A stretch of DNA of 43,634 nucleotides from assembly GCA_002842985.1 (NCBI GenBank), contig PHEQ01000009.1, positions 1-43,634 of the forward strand. Direction: 5' to 3'. The notes under the pieces were generated by a model, which saw only the letters and a program-made list of their open reading frames with translations, made no database searches and was not told where the DNA came from. The stretch's first letter is position 1; each line of letters begins with the position of its first letter. Below, piece after piece: positions 1 to 11,252 of this stretch. The translations under genes and the position numbers were made by a program. The DNA is from Alphaproteobacteria bacterium HGW-Alphaproteobacteria-1 (lineage in GTDB: Bacteria > Pseudomonadota > Alphaproteobacteria > Rhodobacterales > Rhodobacteraceae).

Positions 1-99
1 CGTGATCGCCGCCGTCAACGTCGTCTTGCCGTGGTCAACGTGGCCGATCGTGCCGATGTTCACATGCGGCTTGTTACGTGCAAACTTTTCCTTTGCCAT
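1..99 (-). CDS. tuf: Elongation factor Tu, N-terminal fragment (cut by window edge)
   Basis: The 33 visible codons begin [20 protein letters not shown] and continue into the G1 loop GHVDHGKTT, which is diagnostic of EF-Tu. EF-Tu is the GTPase that delivers aminoacyl-tRNA to the ribosome. The ATG is at 99-97 and the rest of the gene lies left of the window. It follows fusA by 84 bp, the classical str operon order. Only the start is seen, but the identity is secure. Confidence 0.96.
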   Translation of the reverse strand, partial: MAKEKFARNKPHVNIGTIGHVDHGKTTLTAAIT

Positions 100-126
100 G
101 GTCTTGGCTCCTTTTTCTTTGCGGAT

Positions 127-176
127 GGTGGGCCGGGACCCACCCTACGGTTTGGGTAGGGCGGGGTTGCCCCGCC
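127..176 (-). terminator. Two hairpins between fusA and tuf
   Basis: Two inverted repeats lie in the 84-bp fusA-tuf gap. One has arms GGTGGG/CCCACC at 127-132 and 139-144. The other has arms GGCGGGG/CCCCGCC at 160-166 and 170-176 with a 3-nt loop. There is no T-tract, so attenuation, partial termination or RNA processing that sets EF-Tu level apart from EF-G is inferred only. Confidence 0.4.
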
Positions 177-183
177 ACCCGGA

Positions 184-2307
<2,124 letters not shown>

Positions 2308-2327
2308 GATGAAATGCCTCTCTCGGG

Positions 2328-2798
2328 TTACCAGCGGTAGTGGCTGAACGCTTTGTTGGCGTCGGCCATCTTGTGGGTGTCTTCACGCTTTTTCACGGCC
2401 GATCCACGGCTTTGAACAGCATCGAGCAACTCGCCTGCGAGGCGCTCTTCCATGGTCTTTTCGTTGCGGGCGCGCGAGGCATTGATAAGCCAGCGGATCG
2501 CCAGCGCCTCGCGGCGCTCAACCCGGACCTCGACGGGCACCTGATAGGTCGCCCCGCCGACGCGGCGCGAGCGAACCTCGACCGAGGGCTTGATGTTGTC
2601 GAGCGCCTCGTGGAACACCTCGACGGGCGCGCGCTTGATCTTGCTCTCCACGCGCTCGAGCGCGTTGTAGACTATGGTTTCGGCGACGGATTTCTTGCCG
2701 TCGACCATCAGGTTGTTCATGAATTTCGTCAGGACCCGGTCGCCATACTTGGCATCGGGGAGAACTTCGCGTTTTTCTGCGGCGTGACGACGGGACAT
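2328..2798 (-). CDS. rpsG: 30S ribosomal protein S7
   Basis: The 156-aa protein beginning [15 protein letters not shown] is a full-length S7, the primary binder of the 3' domain of 16S rRNA and the assembly nucleus of the 30S head. Recognisable segments are [16 protein letters not shown] and the C-terminal [13 protein letters not shown]. In many bacteria S7 autoregulates the str operon; no S7-site RNA structure was worked out here. It is separated from rpsL by 92 bp holding REP-like palindromes. Confidence 0.98.
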   Translation of the reverse strand: MSRRHAAEKREVLPDAKYGDRVLTKFMNNLMVDGKKSVAETIVYNALERVESKIKRAPVEVFHEALDNIKPSVEVRSRRVGGATYQVPVEVRVERREALAIRWLINASRARNEKTMEERLAGELLDAVQSRGSAVKKREDTHKMADANKAFSHYRW

Positions 2799-2816
2799 CT
2801 GTTTCTCTTTCCTCTT

Positions 2817-2880
2817 GTCATCCTCGGGCCATGCCCTCGGACCTCAAACCAATGCGATCCCCGCCCATGCGGGGATGACG
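2817..2880. repeat. REP-like palindrome pair between rpsL and rpsG
   Basis: A perfect palindrome ATCCCCGC-CCAT-GCGGGGAT occupies 2857-2876 and is followed by GACG. On the minus strand this reads CGTCATCCCCGC..., the common REP pattern. At 2817-2840 a second, imperfect unit (GTCATCCTCGGGC-CAT-GCCC) faces the other way, as in BIME-type mosaics. It lies inside an essential operon. The match to a repeat family is recalled, not searched. Confidence 0.6.
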
Positions 2881-2890
2881 CCAGACGGCA

Positions 2891-3262
2891 TCACTTGGGA
2901 CGCTTGGCACCATATTTGGAGCGGCGCTGCTTGCGGTTCTTGACGCCCTGCGTGTCGAGCACACCGCGCAGGATGTGATAGCGCACGCCGGGAAGGTCTT
3001 TCACACGGCCGCCACGAATCAGGACCACCGAGTGTTCCTGAAGGTTGTGGCTTTCGCCGGGGATATAGCTGATGACCTCGAAGCCATTGGTCAGGCGCAC
3101 CTTGGCGACCTTGCGCATGGCCGAGTTCGGCTTTTTCGGCGTCGTGGTATAGACGCGCGTGCAAACGCCACGTTTCTGCGGGCAGCCCTGAAGGTGCTGC
3201 GACTTCGTGGTGCGGACTTTCGGCTGCCGCGGCTTGCGGATCAGCTGTTGGATCGTTGGCAT
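2891..3262 (-). CDS. rpsL: 30S ribosomal protein S12
   Basis: The 123-aa protein starts [15 protein letters not shown] and ends KYGAKRPK, the standard S12. It sits in the decoding centre and controls tRNA selection accuracy. The start at 3262 was chosen over upstream in-frame codons because it gives the family N-terminus. The two Lys positions that mutate to streptomycin resistance (in TPKKPNSA and in [10 protein letters not shown]) are both Lys, so it looks wild type. It is first in the str operon. Confidence 0.98.
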   Translation of the reverse strand: MPTIQQLIRKPRQPKVRTTKSQHLQGCPQKRGVCTRVYTTTPKKPNSAMRKVAKVRLTNGFEVISYIPGESHNLQEHSVVLIRGGRVKDLPGVRYHILRGVLDTQGVKNRKQRRSKYGAKRPK

Positions 3263-3483
3263 TCCGGTTCTTTCCCCGTCTCTCAACACATGTGTCTGCA
3301 AGGGCCTGCCCCTGCGGTTCATCGAAAGCGAATCGCGCGTCCGCAATACGCAAATGCCGCACCCGCACCCCCGATAGCAGGTGCGACGCGGCGGGTTTCC
3401 AGAGGATCGGGGCGCACGGCCCGGATCTTGACCACTCAAGTTCTGGATCAGGCGCGAGGCGGACCCCGGCCATGGATGGGGCG

Positions 3484-3512
3484 CGTATAGGCAGAGTCGC
3501 GCGCCTTGTCAA
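3484..3512 (-). promoter_or_regulatory. Sigma-70-type promoter of the str operon
   Basis: On the minus strand TTGACA (3512-3507) is separated by 17 bp from TATACG (3489-3484). This is the closest match to consensus in the window. The inferred start near 3477 leaves a leader of roughly 215 nt before rpsL. The leader and this promoter fill the gap to the divergent gene at 3562, and no other gene is seen there. Confidence 0.75.
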
Positions 3513-3561
3513 CAGCCGCTGCCGGTGCGAAGGTCGGCCCGCACAGCCCAAGGCCCGGCCC

Positions 3562-4380
3562 ATGCGCGTGATCGGAATCTGCCGTTTTTCCTACCCCGCC
3601 CTCGGCGGTTTCAAGCGTATGCATGAAACCGTCGAGGCGCGCGAGGCCTATCTCTACGATCCCGCGCGGATGGCGCTGCGCTTTCGTCATTTCGAGGCGC
3701 TGACCCTGCCCTCCGTCGCCGCGCAGAGCGATGACGATTTCACCTTTCTGATCGTCACCGGCGAGAACATGCCGCCGCACTGGCGCGACCGTCTGCAAGA
3801 CATTACCGCCGCTGTTCCGCAGATCCGGATCCTGCCCTGCCCGCCGATGCGGCACCGCGTGGCGATGCAGGCGGCGATCAAGGAAGAGCTGGGGGACGAT
3901 CTGACCGAATCGATGCAATTCCGGCTGGACGACGATGATGCGGTCGCGCTTGGCTTTGTGCAAGGTTTGCGCTGGTTTGCGCGCGCCACGGCGAAGATGC
4001 GGCGCAAGTGGCGCTATGTGGCCTTTGACTATAATCGCGGCTATTCGGTTCGCCTCTCGGCAGAGGGGATCGAGGCCGAGGAAGTGATCAGCCATTTCTG
4101 GGCCTGCGGTCTTGCCATGCTGTTTCGCCCCGGCGATCCGCGCACGGTGATGAATTTCGGCCATCACAAGCTGCATCACGAGATGCCGACGCTGATCAAT
4201 CCCGCCCCACCGATGTATCTGCGCGCGCATCACGGTGACAACGATACCGGCGAGGCGCAGACGCCCAAGGGCCTAAGGCCGCTCGACGACGCGCTGCGCG
4301 AGCGCTTCTTGCGCGACTTCAACGTGGACGAGGACCGAGTGAAAGCTCTCTTTGCCGCGCCATCCGCGCGCGCCGGTTGA
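3562..4380 (+). CDS. Putative rhamnosyl transferase-like glycosyltransferase
   Basis: The 272-aa protein starts MRVIGICRFSYPALGG. It resembles the putative rhamnosyl transferase family (Pfam Rhamno_transf) common in roseobacters. A run of four Asp in FRLDDDDAVAL (residues 123-126) is the likely metal/nucleotide-sugar DxD motif. A second conserved-looking stretch is FDYNRGYSVRL. No membrane segment was seen. The acceptor is unknown; an envelope or exopolysaccharide role is inferred. The gene stands alone, divergent from rpsL, and its last 62 bp overlap the end of the convergent transporter gene. Confidence 0.7.
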   Translation: MRVIGICRFSYPALGGFKRMHETVEAREAYLYDPARMALRFRHFEALTLPSVAAQSDDDFTFLIVTGENMPPHWRDRLQDITAAVPQIRILPCPPMRHRVAMQAAIKEELGDDLTESMQFRLDDDDAVALGFVQGLRWFARATAKMRRKWRYVAFDYNRGYSVRLSAEGIEAEEVISHFWACGLAMLFRPGDPRTVMNFGHHKLHHEMPTLINPAPPMYLRAHHGDNDTGEAQTPKGLRPLDDALRERFLRDFNVDEDRVKALFAAPSARAG

Positions 4381-5239
4381 CCTGCGCCTCGCGGTAGAGG
4401 GTAAAAAGGCCGGATCCCACGACAATCGCCGCACCGATCAGGGTGATCGTCTGCGGCCAGTCGCCGAACACCACCCAGCCGAGGATCAACGCCCAGATCA
4501 GGCTGGTGTAACGGAACGGCGCGACAAACGAGATTTCCCCCACCCGCATCACCATGATGGAGCACAGATAACCGCCGATGATCATCACCGCCGCCCCGAG
4601 GATCAAAAGCGCCGATCGCCCGTCCACCGGCACCCATGGCTCGGTCAGGCTGGCCACCCCGAAGGCGGCCATTATCGAGGCCGAGGTGATCAGCGTCACC
4701 AGCATCGACGGCACATCCCGCGAGAGCCGCCGAGTCGCCAGATCGCGCAGCGTGACAAAGGCAACCGCCGCCAGACCGTAGACCGAGTAGATGGTGAAGC
4801 CGTCGGTGCCGGGGCGCACGATCAGCATGACGCCGATGAACCCCACAAGGATCGCGGCCATCCGCCGCCATCCCACCGGTTCGCGGAAAAAGAGCGCGGC
4901 GGCCAAGGTGATCGTCAGGGGCAGCGCCTGCATGATCGCGCTGATATTGGCGATCGGCATGTGAAAGAGCGCGGTGACGAAAAAATAGGCCGAGCCGATC
5001 TCGCCCACCATGCGCCAGAACACCGGCCAGAGGTCGGCGCGCGGCAGGCGGCGCGCCAGCGCGCCCATCCACCACGCCACCACCGCAACCATCAGCGTCG
5101 TCAGGATGCCGCGCAGGAACATCACCTGAAACACCGGCAGACTGCCCGCCAACCCCTTGATCATCGCGTCGTTGAAGGTGAACGCCGCCATCGACCCCAT
5201 CATCAGGAGCGCGCCGGTCAGATTGTCGGAACGGGCCAT
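4319..5239 (-). CDS. EamA/DMT-family transporter
   Basis: This is an integral membrane protein of about 306 aa with roughly ten hydrophobic helices arranged as two EamA repeats. It starts MARSDNLTGALLMMGSMAAF, and a segment like LFFREPVGWRRMAAILVGFIGV closes the first repeat. The family exports small metabolites or amino acids; the substrate cannot be predicted. The start at 5239 is preferred over an ATG 18 bp upstream because it gives a normal cytoplasmic N-terminus. It lies 66 bp after cysQ, so may be the last gene of that operon. The C-terminus overlaps the convergent gene. Confidence 0.85.
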   Translation of the reverse strand: MARSDNLTGALLMMGSMAAFTFNDAMIKGLAGSLPVFQVMFLRGILTTLMVAVVAWWMGALARRLPRADLWPVFWRMVGEIGSAYFFVTALFHMPIANISAIMQALPLTITLAAALFFREPVGWRRMAAILVGFIGVMLIVRPGTDGFTIYSVYGLAAVAFVTLRDLATRRLSRDVPSMLVTLITSASIMAAFGVASLTEPWVPVDGRSALLILGAAVMIIGGYLCSIMVMRVGEISFVAPFRYTSLIWALILGWVVFGDWPQTITLIGAAIVVGSGLFTLYREAQVNRRARMARQRELSLGPRPR

Positions 5240-5305
5240 GATCCGCCTTTTGATCACATTTCAACCCGCATTAGACGCGGATCGCGCGCCGCCGCAAGGC
5301 GGATT

Positions 5306-6085
5306 TCAGTCTGCCAGCGCCGCGCGCAACGCGCCATGCAGCACCGGGTTGGCGGCGATCACGCCCGCTACCTGCGGATGCGGGTTGTTGAAGCGAAGCA
5401 CGCCCCCCGCACGGTCCGATGTCGCCGCCCCCGCCTCGCGCAGGATCAGATCGCCCGCCGCCACATCCCATTCCCATGTCTGGCGCAGCGTCAGCATCGC
5501 GTCATAGCGCCCCTCGGCCACAAGGCTCAGCCGATAGGCCAGCGAGGGACGAAAGCCGCGCCGCATCAGCGGCACCTTTCCGCCCTGCCAGTGTTCCGGC
5601 GCAAGCGCCGGACTTGCCGCCAGAACCGTCGCCCCGACAAGCGCGCGGCGCTCGCCTGCCCGAATGGTCGCACCGTTGAGAGTAGCCCCCTGCCCTGCGG
5701 CGGCGGCATAGAGCTTGTCGCGCATCGGCAGGTAGATGACGGCGGCGCGCACCACGCCGCGCTCGGCCACGGCCAGCGCATGTGCCCAGAGATCGGTCCC
5801 TTCGATCAGGCTGCGGGTGCCGTCGATGGGATCAACGATGAACACCCGCTCGGCCCCCAGCCGCGCGGCATCGTCCTCGGTTTCCTCCGAGAGCCAGCCA
5901 TAACCGGGACGCGCGCCCCGCAACCGCGTCGCCAGATGTGCGTTGACGGCCAGATCGACCGCCGTCACCGGCCCCGCGCCGTCCGCCTTGTCTATCACGT
6001 CAAGCGGGCGCGCGAGGGCGGCGCGCGCCACCTCTCCTGCCTCGCGCGCCGCCGCGACAAGAAGGGCAAGGTCACTCCCCGGCAA
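5306..6085 (-). CDS. cysQ: 3'(2'),5'-bisphosphate nucleotidase CysQ (inositol monophosphatase fold)
   Basis: This 259-aa member of the inositol monophosphatase superfamily has metal-binding motifs EETEDD, VDPIDGTRSLIEG and, near the C-terminus, WEWDVAAGDLIL. CysQ hydrolyses 3'-phosphoadenosine 5'-phosphate to AMP, relieving by-product inhibition in sulfate assimilation. A general inositol-phosphatase role cannot be excluded by motifs alone. Its start overlaps the end of pmbA by 14 bp, which implies translational coupling. Confidence 0.85.
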   Translation of the reverse strand: MPGSDLALLVAAAREAGEVARAALARPLDVIDKADGAGPVTAVDLAVNAHLATRLRGARPGYGWLSEETEDDAARLGAERVFIVDPIDGTRSLIEGTDLWAHALAVAERGVVRAAVIYLPMRDKLYAAAAGQGATLNGATIRAGERRALVGATVLAASPALAPEHWQGGKVPLMRRGFRPSLAYRLSLVAEGRYDAMLTLRQTWEWDVAAGDLILREAGAATSDRAGGVLRFNNPHPQVAGVIAANPVLHGALRAALAD

Positions 6086-7418
6086 GCATCAGCCCCTCGA
6101 CCAGAAGCGACGGCACCACACGGCTCAGGTGCGGCCGCGCGTCATTGGCCGGGATGATCCGGCGCAGCATCTCGGGCAGGCTGCCGGCGATGGTGCATTC
6201 GTTCACGGGATAGGCAATCTCGCCGCCCTCGATCCAGAACCCCGCCGCCCCGCGCGAGTAATCGCCGGTATTGGGGTTGATCGTGGACCCGATGAGCGAC
6301 GTGACCAAAAGGCCCGCGCCCATCTCGCGCATGAGATCGGCGCGGCTTTGCGCGCCTTGCGTCAGCGCCACGTTCCAGACCGAAGGGGACGGCGTGCCCC
6401 CAACCGACCGGGCGGCATTGCCGGTGGGGCTCATCCCCAGCTTGCGCGCGTTGGCCAGATCGAGCGTGTAGCTGCGCAGCAAGCCGCGCTCCACGATGAG
6501 GCGCTTTGCTGTGGGCAGCCCCTCGGCGTCAAAGGCGCGCGATCCGGTGACCCGCGGACGGTGCGGATCCTCAAGCAGATCGAGCGTTTCGGGAAGCACC
6601 GCCTTGCCCAGACTGTCGCGCAGCCACGAGGCGCCGCGGGCCACGGCGCTGCCCGACGCCGCTGCCAGAAGGTGCCCGATCAGCGACGCGGCCACCCGCT
6701 CGTCGTAGAGCACCGGATATGTCCCCGTCGGTGGCTTGCGTGCGCCAAGGCGTTCCACGGCCCGCGCGCCCGCGCGCTGCCCGATCTCCTCGGGCGCGCG
6801 CAGATCGGCGGCAAAGACGCGGGAATCGCCATCGTAATCGCGCTCCATCCCCGTCCCGGTTCCGGTAATCGCCACGCAGGAAACCCCCGAATCGGACCGC
6901 GCATAGCCCCCCGAAAACCCGTTCGTCGCCGCCAGATGGACCTCGCGCAACGAATAGGAGGCCGAGGCCGATTGCACCTGGCTGACGCCCACGACCCCGA
7001 GCGCCGCCGCCTCCGCCGTTTTGGCCATTGCCATCAGGGTCTCGGGTGCAGGCTCGGGCGCGGGGTCACACAATTCCAGCGCCGCCACATCCCAAACCCG
7101 CGCCAGTTGCGACGGATCGGCCAGCCCGGCATAGGGGTCCTCGGGGGCCTCGCGCGCCATGGCAACGGCCCGTTCGGCCAGCGTGGCGATGGTGTCGGGC
7201 GCCGTGTCGGAGGCCGAGACACTGGCCTGACGCCCGCCGATGAGCACGCGCAACCCGATATCCACCCCCTCGGCGCGCTCTGCCTGCTCCAGCGTGCCGC
7301 CGCGCATGTCGACCATCACCGACCGGCCCCGCACGGCCATGGCATCGGCATCCTCTGCCCCGGCGCGGCGCGCGGCGGCGATCAGGGCGGCGGTCAGGTC
7401 TTCAAGCGGTTGCGGCAT
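6072..7418 (-). CDS. pmbA: TldD/PmbA-family metalloprotease subunit (TldE)
   Basis: The 448-aa protein has the TldE/PmbA layout: an N-terminal oligomerisation half, and a C-terminal half with GFSGGYARSDSGVSCVAI and LYDERVAASLIGHLLAAASG. The heterodimer TldD-TldE degrades unfolded peptides and matures some modified peptides. The TldE chain lacks the HExxxH zinc motif, and none is visible here, which fits TldE rather than TldD. The ATG at 7418 gives MPQPLEDLTAALI; an ATG 15 bp upstream is less likely. No tldD is in the window. Confidence 0.88.
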   Translation of the reverse strand: MPQPLEDLTAALIAAARRAGAEDADAMAVRGRSVMVDMRGGTLEQAERAEGVDIGLRVLIGGRQASVSASDTAPDTIATLAERAVAMAREAPEDPYAGLADPSQLARVWDVAALELCDPAPEPAPETLMAMAKTAEAAALGVVGVSQVQSASASYSLREVHLAATNGFSGGYARSDSGVSCVAITGTGTGMERDYDGDSRVFAADLRAPEEIGQRAGARAVERLGARKPPTGTYPVLYDERVAASLIGHLLAAASGSAVARGASWLRDSLGKAVLPETLDLLEDPHRPRVTGSRAFDAEGLPTAKRLIVERGLLRSYTLDLANARKLGMSPTGNAARSVGGTPSPSVWNVALTQGAQSRADLMREMGAGLLVTSLIGSTINPNTGDYSRGAAGFWIEGGEIAYPVNECTIAGSLPEMLRRIIPANDARPHLSRVVPSLLVEGLMLAGE

Positions 7419-7475
7419 CGGCCTCTCCTGCACATGACATTGCAGGTAGACCGCACCGCCCCTGCGCGCAAGGCG

Positions 7476-8996
7476 TCAGCGCAGCTTCTGCCCGTTCACC
7501 GTCAAAGAGCCGTCCTTCTTGACCTCCACCCGCGAGGTGAGCGTGTCCTCGCCCTCGGCGGCCTGCGCGAACATGCCCGCCATCATGCCCACCATCAGCG
7601 CCTGATCCTGCGACACGATCCCCATGGCCACAAGACGTTCCAGAAGCGCATTGCCCCCCTCGAGCCGCAGATCGACCGCACCCTCGGCGGGCGGCATCTC
7701 CATCCCGTCGGCACGGTCGATATCGACCCCGCCCGAACCGGTAAGCTTGGCCCCCGCGGCGGAAATCAGCAAGCGGTTGAGGTCAAGCCGCTCGATCTCG
7801 CCGGGGGCCTCGCCAGAGGCATCGAGCGCGGCCATCTTCTCGGGGTCGAAGAGATCGACCGTCAACCGCCCCTTGCCCGACAGGTCGATCAAGATATTCA
7901 TCGGATCGCGCGGCAGGCTGGAACCGGGATCGAACAGCGCCCAGATCGACTCGGAGAGTTTCATCGCACCCAGATCGAGGAGCAGACCGAAATCGCTCGG
8001 CGTCTCGCCGGGGGTCATCGGCATGGTGAACTTGCCCGCCATGCGCGCGGCCTCATAGGACAGCGGCATCGGCAGCATCGGCACCTCCATCTCGGTCTGC
8101 ATCTCGGCGACCTCGCCGCCATAGGTCACGCCCTCGGCGGACAGCGCGAAATCAAGCGTGGTGCGCGCGCTTTGCGAGGCGACGCGTGTTGTCTCTCCCG
8201 CCTCGGTCACGAGGTATCGCCCCTCGCCCGCGCCAAGCCGCATCCGGCCCTCGATCTCGAGCCCGTCGTTGAGCGCCTCGCCCATCCGCGCCATGTCGAT
8301 CCCGTCGGGCAGGCGCATCCGCGTGTCATAGCTCATCGTCTCGGCATTGCCTGAGTAGTCGAACGCATTGCTCTCTTCGGGCAGATCGAAGCGCAGCGCA
8401 TACCGCACCGGGCCCGAGGTCATATCCTGCACCAACTGCCGCGCCGTGCCGTCGGGCTGCATCACGCTCGTCCCTGCAATTCCGGTGAGGCTCAACATGC
8501 CCTCGAGCGAGTCCTGTGGCTCGCCACCGATGGTCACCTCGCCCAGTGCAAGGCTCAGTTCATCGGCGGAATAGACATAGCGCAGCGCCTCGGGCGTGCC
8601 CGAGGCCGTGATCTCCAGCCCCGAATGAGCAAGCGTCAGGATCGCCGTGATCGCATCTTCCCCGTCGGGCATGAAGGCAAGCGCCATGGGCATGGTCTCG
8701 GGGTAGATCACCGCCACGGTGCCATCGCCGCGCTCGGCAAGCTCGATCCGGCCCAAGCGCATCTCGATGCGCCCGCCCTCGTCGGGGATATCCTGCGCCA
8801 GCCCAAGATCGGGAATGACGATCCGGCCCGCGCTTCGCTGCGGGGTGCCCGTCATCTCATAACCGAACCCCGTCAGATAGGCCTGCCAGTCGCGCCAGAT
8901 GTCCTCGGCAGTGACATCGGCATGGGCACCCCCGGCCAGAAGGCCGAGAACGAGGGCGGAGGCCGAGGCGGACGTGGACGTGGACAGACGGCGCAT
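7476..8996 (-). CDS. DUF2125 domain-containing secreted protein
   Basis: The 506-aa protein starts MRRLSTSTSASASALVLGLL with a clear Sec signal peptide, probably cleaved after GAHA (residue 26). The mature protein is acidic, beta-rich looking, and free of Cys-rich or catalytic motifs. It matches what I recall of roseobacter DUF2125 proteins; function is unknown. The start at 8996 was chosen over an in-frame codon at 9110 because it gives the signal peptide and has an AAAGG Shine-Dalgarno. It is first in a possible four-gene minus-strand operon ending with the EamA transporter. Confidence 0.75.
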   Translation of the reverse strand: MRRLSTSTSASASALVLGLLAGGAHADVTAEDIWRDWQAYLTGFGYEMTGTPQRSAGRIVIPDLGLAQDIPDEGGRIEMRLGRIELAERGDGTVAVIYPETMPMALAFMPDGEDAITAILTLAHSGLEITASGTPEALRYVYSADELSLALGEVTIGGEPQDSLEGMLSLTGIAGTSVMQPDGTARQLVQDMTSGPVRYALRFDLPEESNAFDYSGNAETMSYDTRMRLPDGIDMARMGEALNDGLEIEGRMRLGAGEGRYLVTEAGETTRVASQSARTTLDFALSAEGVTYGGEVAEMQTEMEVPMLPMPLSYEAARMAGKFTMPMTPGETPSDFGLLLDLGAMKLSESIWALFDPGSSLPRDPMNILIDLSGKGRLTVDLFDPEKMAALDASGEAPGEIERLDLNRLLISAAGAKLTGSGGVDIDRADGMEMPPAEGAVDLRLEGGNALLERLVAMGIVSQDQALMVGMMAGMFAQAAEGEDTLTSRVEVKKDGSLTVNGQKLR

Positions 8997-9124
8997 TTTG
9001 AAACCTTTCAGGTAAAATCTTTGCTCCAACTTCGGGCCTGCAAGCGGCGCGGTCAAGGCATGACACGGCTGGAATTTGCCAATTTTGCCGGTTAGGACTG
9101 GATCGGACAAGGGGAGGATGCAGC

Positions 9125-9874
9125 ATGAACATGACCGGGAAATGCGTTCTGATCACCGGCGCGAGCAAGGGAATCGGGGCCGAATCGGCCCGCGTCTTTG
9201 CGGCGGCGGGCGCGAATGTGGCGCTTGTTGCGCGCAACGGCGAGGCCATAGCAGAGCTTGCAGGCGAGATCGGGCCAAGCGCCATTGCCATCCCCTGCGA
9301 CGTGAGCCGGTTCTGGGAAATGGCGGCGGCGGTCGAGGCCTGTCACACGGCCTTTGGCCAGCTTGACGTGCTGATCAACAACGCCGGCGTCATCGCCCCC
9401 ATCGCCACGCTCTCCGAGGCCGATCCAGAGGCGTGGGGCCACACCATCGACGTCAACCTCAAGGGCGTGTTCAACGGGATGCGCGCCGCCCTGCCCGGCA
9501 TGATCGCGCGCGGGGCGGGCACGATCCTGACGGTGAGTTCGGGGGCCGCGCATAACGCGCTTGAAGGCTGGAGCGCCTATTGCGCCTCCAAGGCGGGGGC
9601 GGCCATGCTGACCCGCAGCGCCGACCTGGAGGCGCGGCCCGCGGGCGTGCGCGTCATGGGCCTCTCGCCCGGCACGGTCGCCACCGACATGCAGCGCGAG
9701 ATCAAGGCCAGCGGCGTCAATGCCATCAGCCAATTGGACTGGTCCGACCATATCCCGGCAGACTGGCCCGCAAAGGCGCTCTTGTGGATGTGCGGGCGGC
9801 AAGCGGATGCGTTTCTCGGGCAGGAAATTTCGCTGCGCGATCCGGCCATCCGCGCAAGGGTGGGCCTGACGTGA
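9125..9874 (+). CDS. SDR-family oxidoreductase
   Basis: This 249-aa classical short-chain dehydrogenase/reductase binds the cofactor through TGASKGIG (residues about 11-18). NNAG lies in the central strand, and the catalytic tetrad Ser (LTVSSGAAH), Tyr and Lys (YCASKAG) is complete. The segment ALVARNGE after beta-2 fits NADP(H) preference. The substrate is unknown. A GGGGAGG ribosome site precedes the start. It stands alone, divergent from the DUF2125 gene. Confidence 0.88.
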   Translation: MNMTGKCVLITGASKGIGAESARVFAAAGANVALVARNGEAIAELAGEIGPSAIAIPCDVSRFWEMAAAVEACHTAFGQLDVLINNAGVIAPIATLSEADPEAWGHTIDVNLKGVFNGMRAALPGMIARGAGTILTVSSGAAHNALEGWSAYCASKAGAAMLTRSADLEARPAGVRVMGLSPGTVATDMQREIKASGVNAISQLDWSDHIPADWPAKALLWMCGRQADAFLGQEISLRDPAIRARVGLT

Positions 9875-9933
9875 TCGGGCGCTCGTGTGACAGGGGGCGA
9901 CGCGCCGCAGGGCATCCCGCCTGAGCGCGGTGC

Positions 9934-11196
9934 TCAGAGAGCGCGCCAGCCGATATCACGACGGCAGAAACCATCGGGCCAGTCGATCCGATCCACCATG
10001 CCATAGGCGCGGTCAGCCGCCTCGCGGAGCGACGAGCCGCGCGCCGTCACCCCCAGAACCCGCCCGCCATTGGCCACGAACCGCCCGTCGCGCCGTGCGG
10101 TGCCCGCGTGGAACACCTGATGGAAACTGTCCTCTGGGCAATCCTCGATCCCGCCGATGACGCCCCCCTTCTGGTAATCGCCCGGATAGCCCGTTGCCGC
10201 CATCACCACGCAGATCGCATGATCCTCGGCCCAATTGACCGTCATTTCCCCAAGCCGCCCCTCGGCCGTGGCTTGCATCAGGTCGAGCGCCTGACCGCCC
10301 AGCCGCATCATCAGCGCCTGACATTCCGGATCGCCGAACCGCACGTTGAACTCTACCAGCCGGGGCGCGCCCCCCTCGATCATCAGCCCGACGAAAAGCA
10401 CGCCGCTATAGGGCGTGCCGCGCCGCACCATCTCCGAGAGAACCGGGCGCACGATCTCGTCGAGCGCGCGCTCCGTGACCGCCTGCGTCATCACCGGGGC
10501 CGGGGAATAGGCACCCATGCCGCCCGTATTGGGGCCGGTATCGCCCTCGCCCACGCGCTTGTGGTCCTGCGCGGTGCCGATGGGCAGCGCCGTCTCACCA
10601 TCGCAGAGCACAAAGAACGACGCCTCTTCGCCGGTCATGAACGCCTCGATCACCACCTCGGCCCCCGCCGCGCCGAAACTGCCACCGAACATCTCGTCAA
10701 TGGCGGCAAGCGCCTGATCCTCGGTCTCGGCCACGATCACGCCCTTGCCGGCGGCCAGCCCGTCGGCCTTGACCACGATCGGCGCACCCTGCGCACGCAC
10801 ATGGGCGCGCGCCGCCTGCGCGTCGGAGAAATGCCGATACGCGGCTGTCGGCGCACCCGCCGCGTCGCAGATCGCCTTGGTAAAGCTTTTCGAGGCCTCC
10901 AGCCGCGCCGCCGCCTGCGAGGGGCCAAAGACAGCGATGCCCGCCTCGCGCAGCCGGTCCGCGACGCCCGCCGCAAGCGGGGCCTCGGGGCCGATGATCA
11001 CGAAATCAATCGCCTCTTCCTCGCAGAAACCCGCCACCGCGCCGCCATCGAGGATGTCGAGCGCCGCACATTCGGCGATCTGCGCGATCCCGGCATTGCC
11101 CGGTGCCACGATCAGCCTGTCGCATTTCGGATTCTGCAACACGGCCCAGGCGAGCGCGTGTTCGCGGCCCCCCCCGCCCAGAATGAGGATGTTCAT
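9934..11196 (-). CDS. purD: Phosphoribosylamine-glycine ligase
   Basis: This 420-aa ATP-grasp enzyme catalyses step two of de novo IMP synthesis, joining glycine to phosphoribosylamine. It begins [17 protein letters not shown] (family N-terminus) and carries [16 protein letters not shown] in the ATP-grasp domain and [14 protein letters not shown] in the active site. The start at 11196 follows an AGGGAG site. It is divergent from xseA across 76 bp and converges with the SDR gene. Confidence 0.97.
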   Translation of the reverse strand: MNILILGGGGREHALAWAVLQNPKCDRLIVAPGNAGIAQIAECAALDILDGGAVAGFCEEEAIDFVIIGPEAPLAAGVADRLREAGIAVFGPSQAAARLEASKSFTKAICDAAGAPTAAYRHFSDAQAARAHVRAQGAPIVVKADGLAAGKGVIVAETEDQALAAIDEMFGGSFGAAGAEVVIEAFMTGEEASFFVLCDGETALPIGTAQDHKRVGEGDTGPNTGGMGAYSPAPVMTQAVTERALDEIVRPVLSEMVRRGTPYSGVLFVGLMIEGGAPRLVEFNVRFGDPECQALMMRLGGQALDLMQATAEGRLGEMTVNWAEDHAICVVMAATGYPGDYQKGGVIGGIEDCPEDSFHQVFHAGTARRDGRFVANGGRVLGVTARGSSLREAADRAYGMVDRIDWPDGFCRRDIGWRAL

Positions 11197-11205
11197 GGCA
11201 CACGC

Positions 11206-11252
11206 TCCCTTGGCCTCGGCTGTGTCGCGTTCTAGGGTCAGGGGCCAAGGGA
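11206..11252. repeat. 10-bp inverted repeat in the purD-xseA divergent region
   Basis: TCCCTTGGCC (11206-11215) and GGCCAAGGGA (11243-11252) are perfect inverted arms 27 bp apart. The arms overlap the purD ribosome site and the candidate xseA -35 box. The core between them contains the CTAG used by both candidate promoters. A shared operator is possible but not shown. Confidence 0.55.
11210..11237 (+). promoter_or_regulatory. Candidate xseA promoter (TTGGCC-16-CTAGGG)
   Basis: TTGGCC at 11210-11215, a 16-bp spacer and CTAGGG at 11232-11237 would start transcription about 30 nt before xseA. The same TTG-16-CTAG arrangement precedes several other genes here. Confidence 0.45.

Noticed and set aside
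3263..3483. Riboswitch or leader peptide in the roughly 215-nt rpsL leader
   Set aside because: No conserved fold or short frame with a ribosome site was recognised; only the promoter can be supported.
4352..6157. 601-codon plus-strand frame over the transporter and cysQ genes
   Set aside because: Arg/His/Gln-rich shadow; both minus-strand genes have clear families.
5943..8354. 803-codon open frame on the plus strand, antisense to cysQ, pmbA and the DUF2125 gene
   Set aside because: Its product is a low-complexity Arg/His/Gly/Pro-rich sequence with no motif. It arises from the high third-position GC of the true minus-strand genes.
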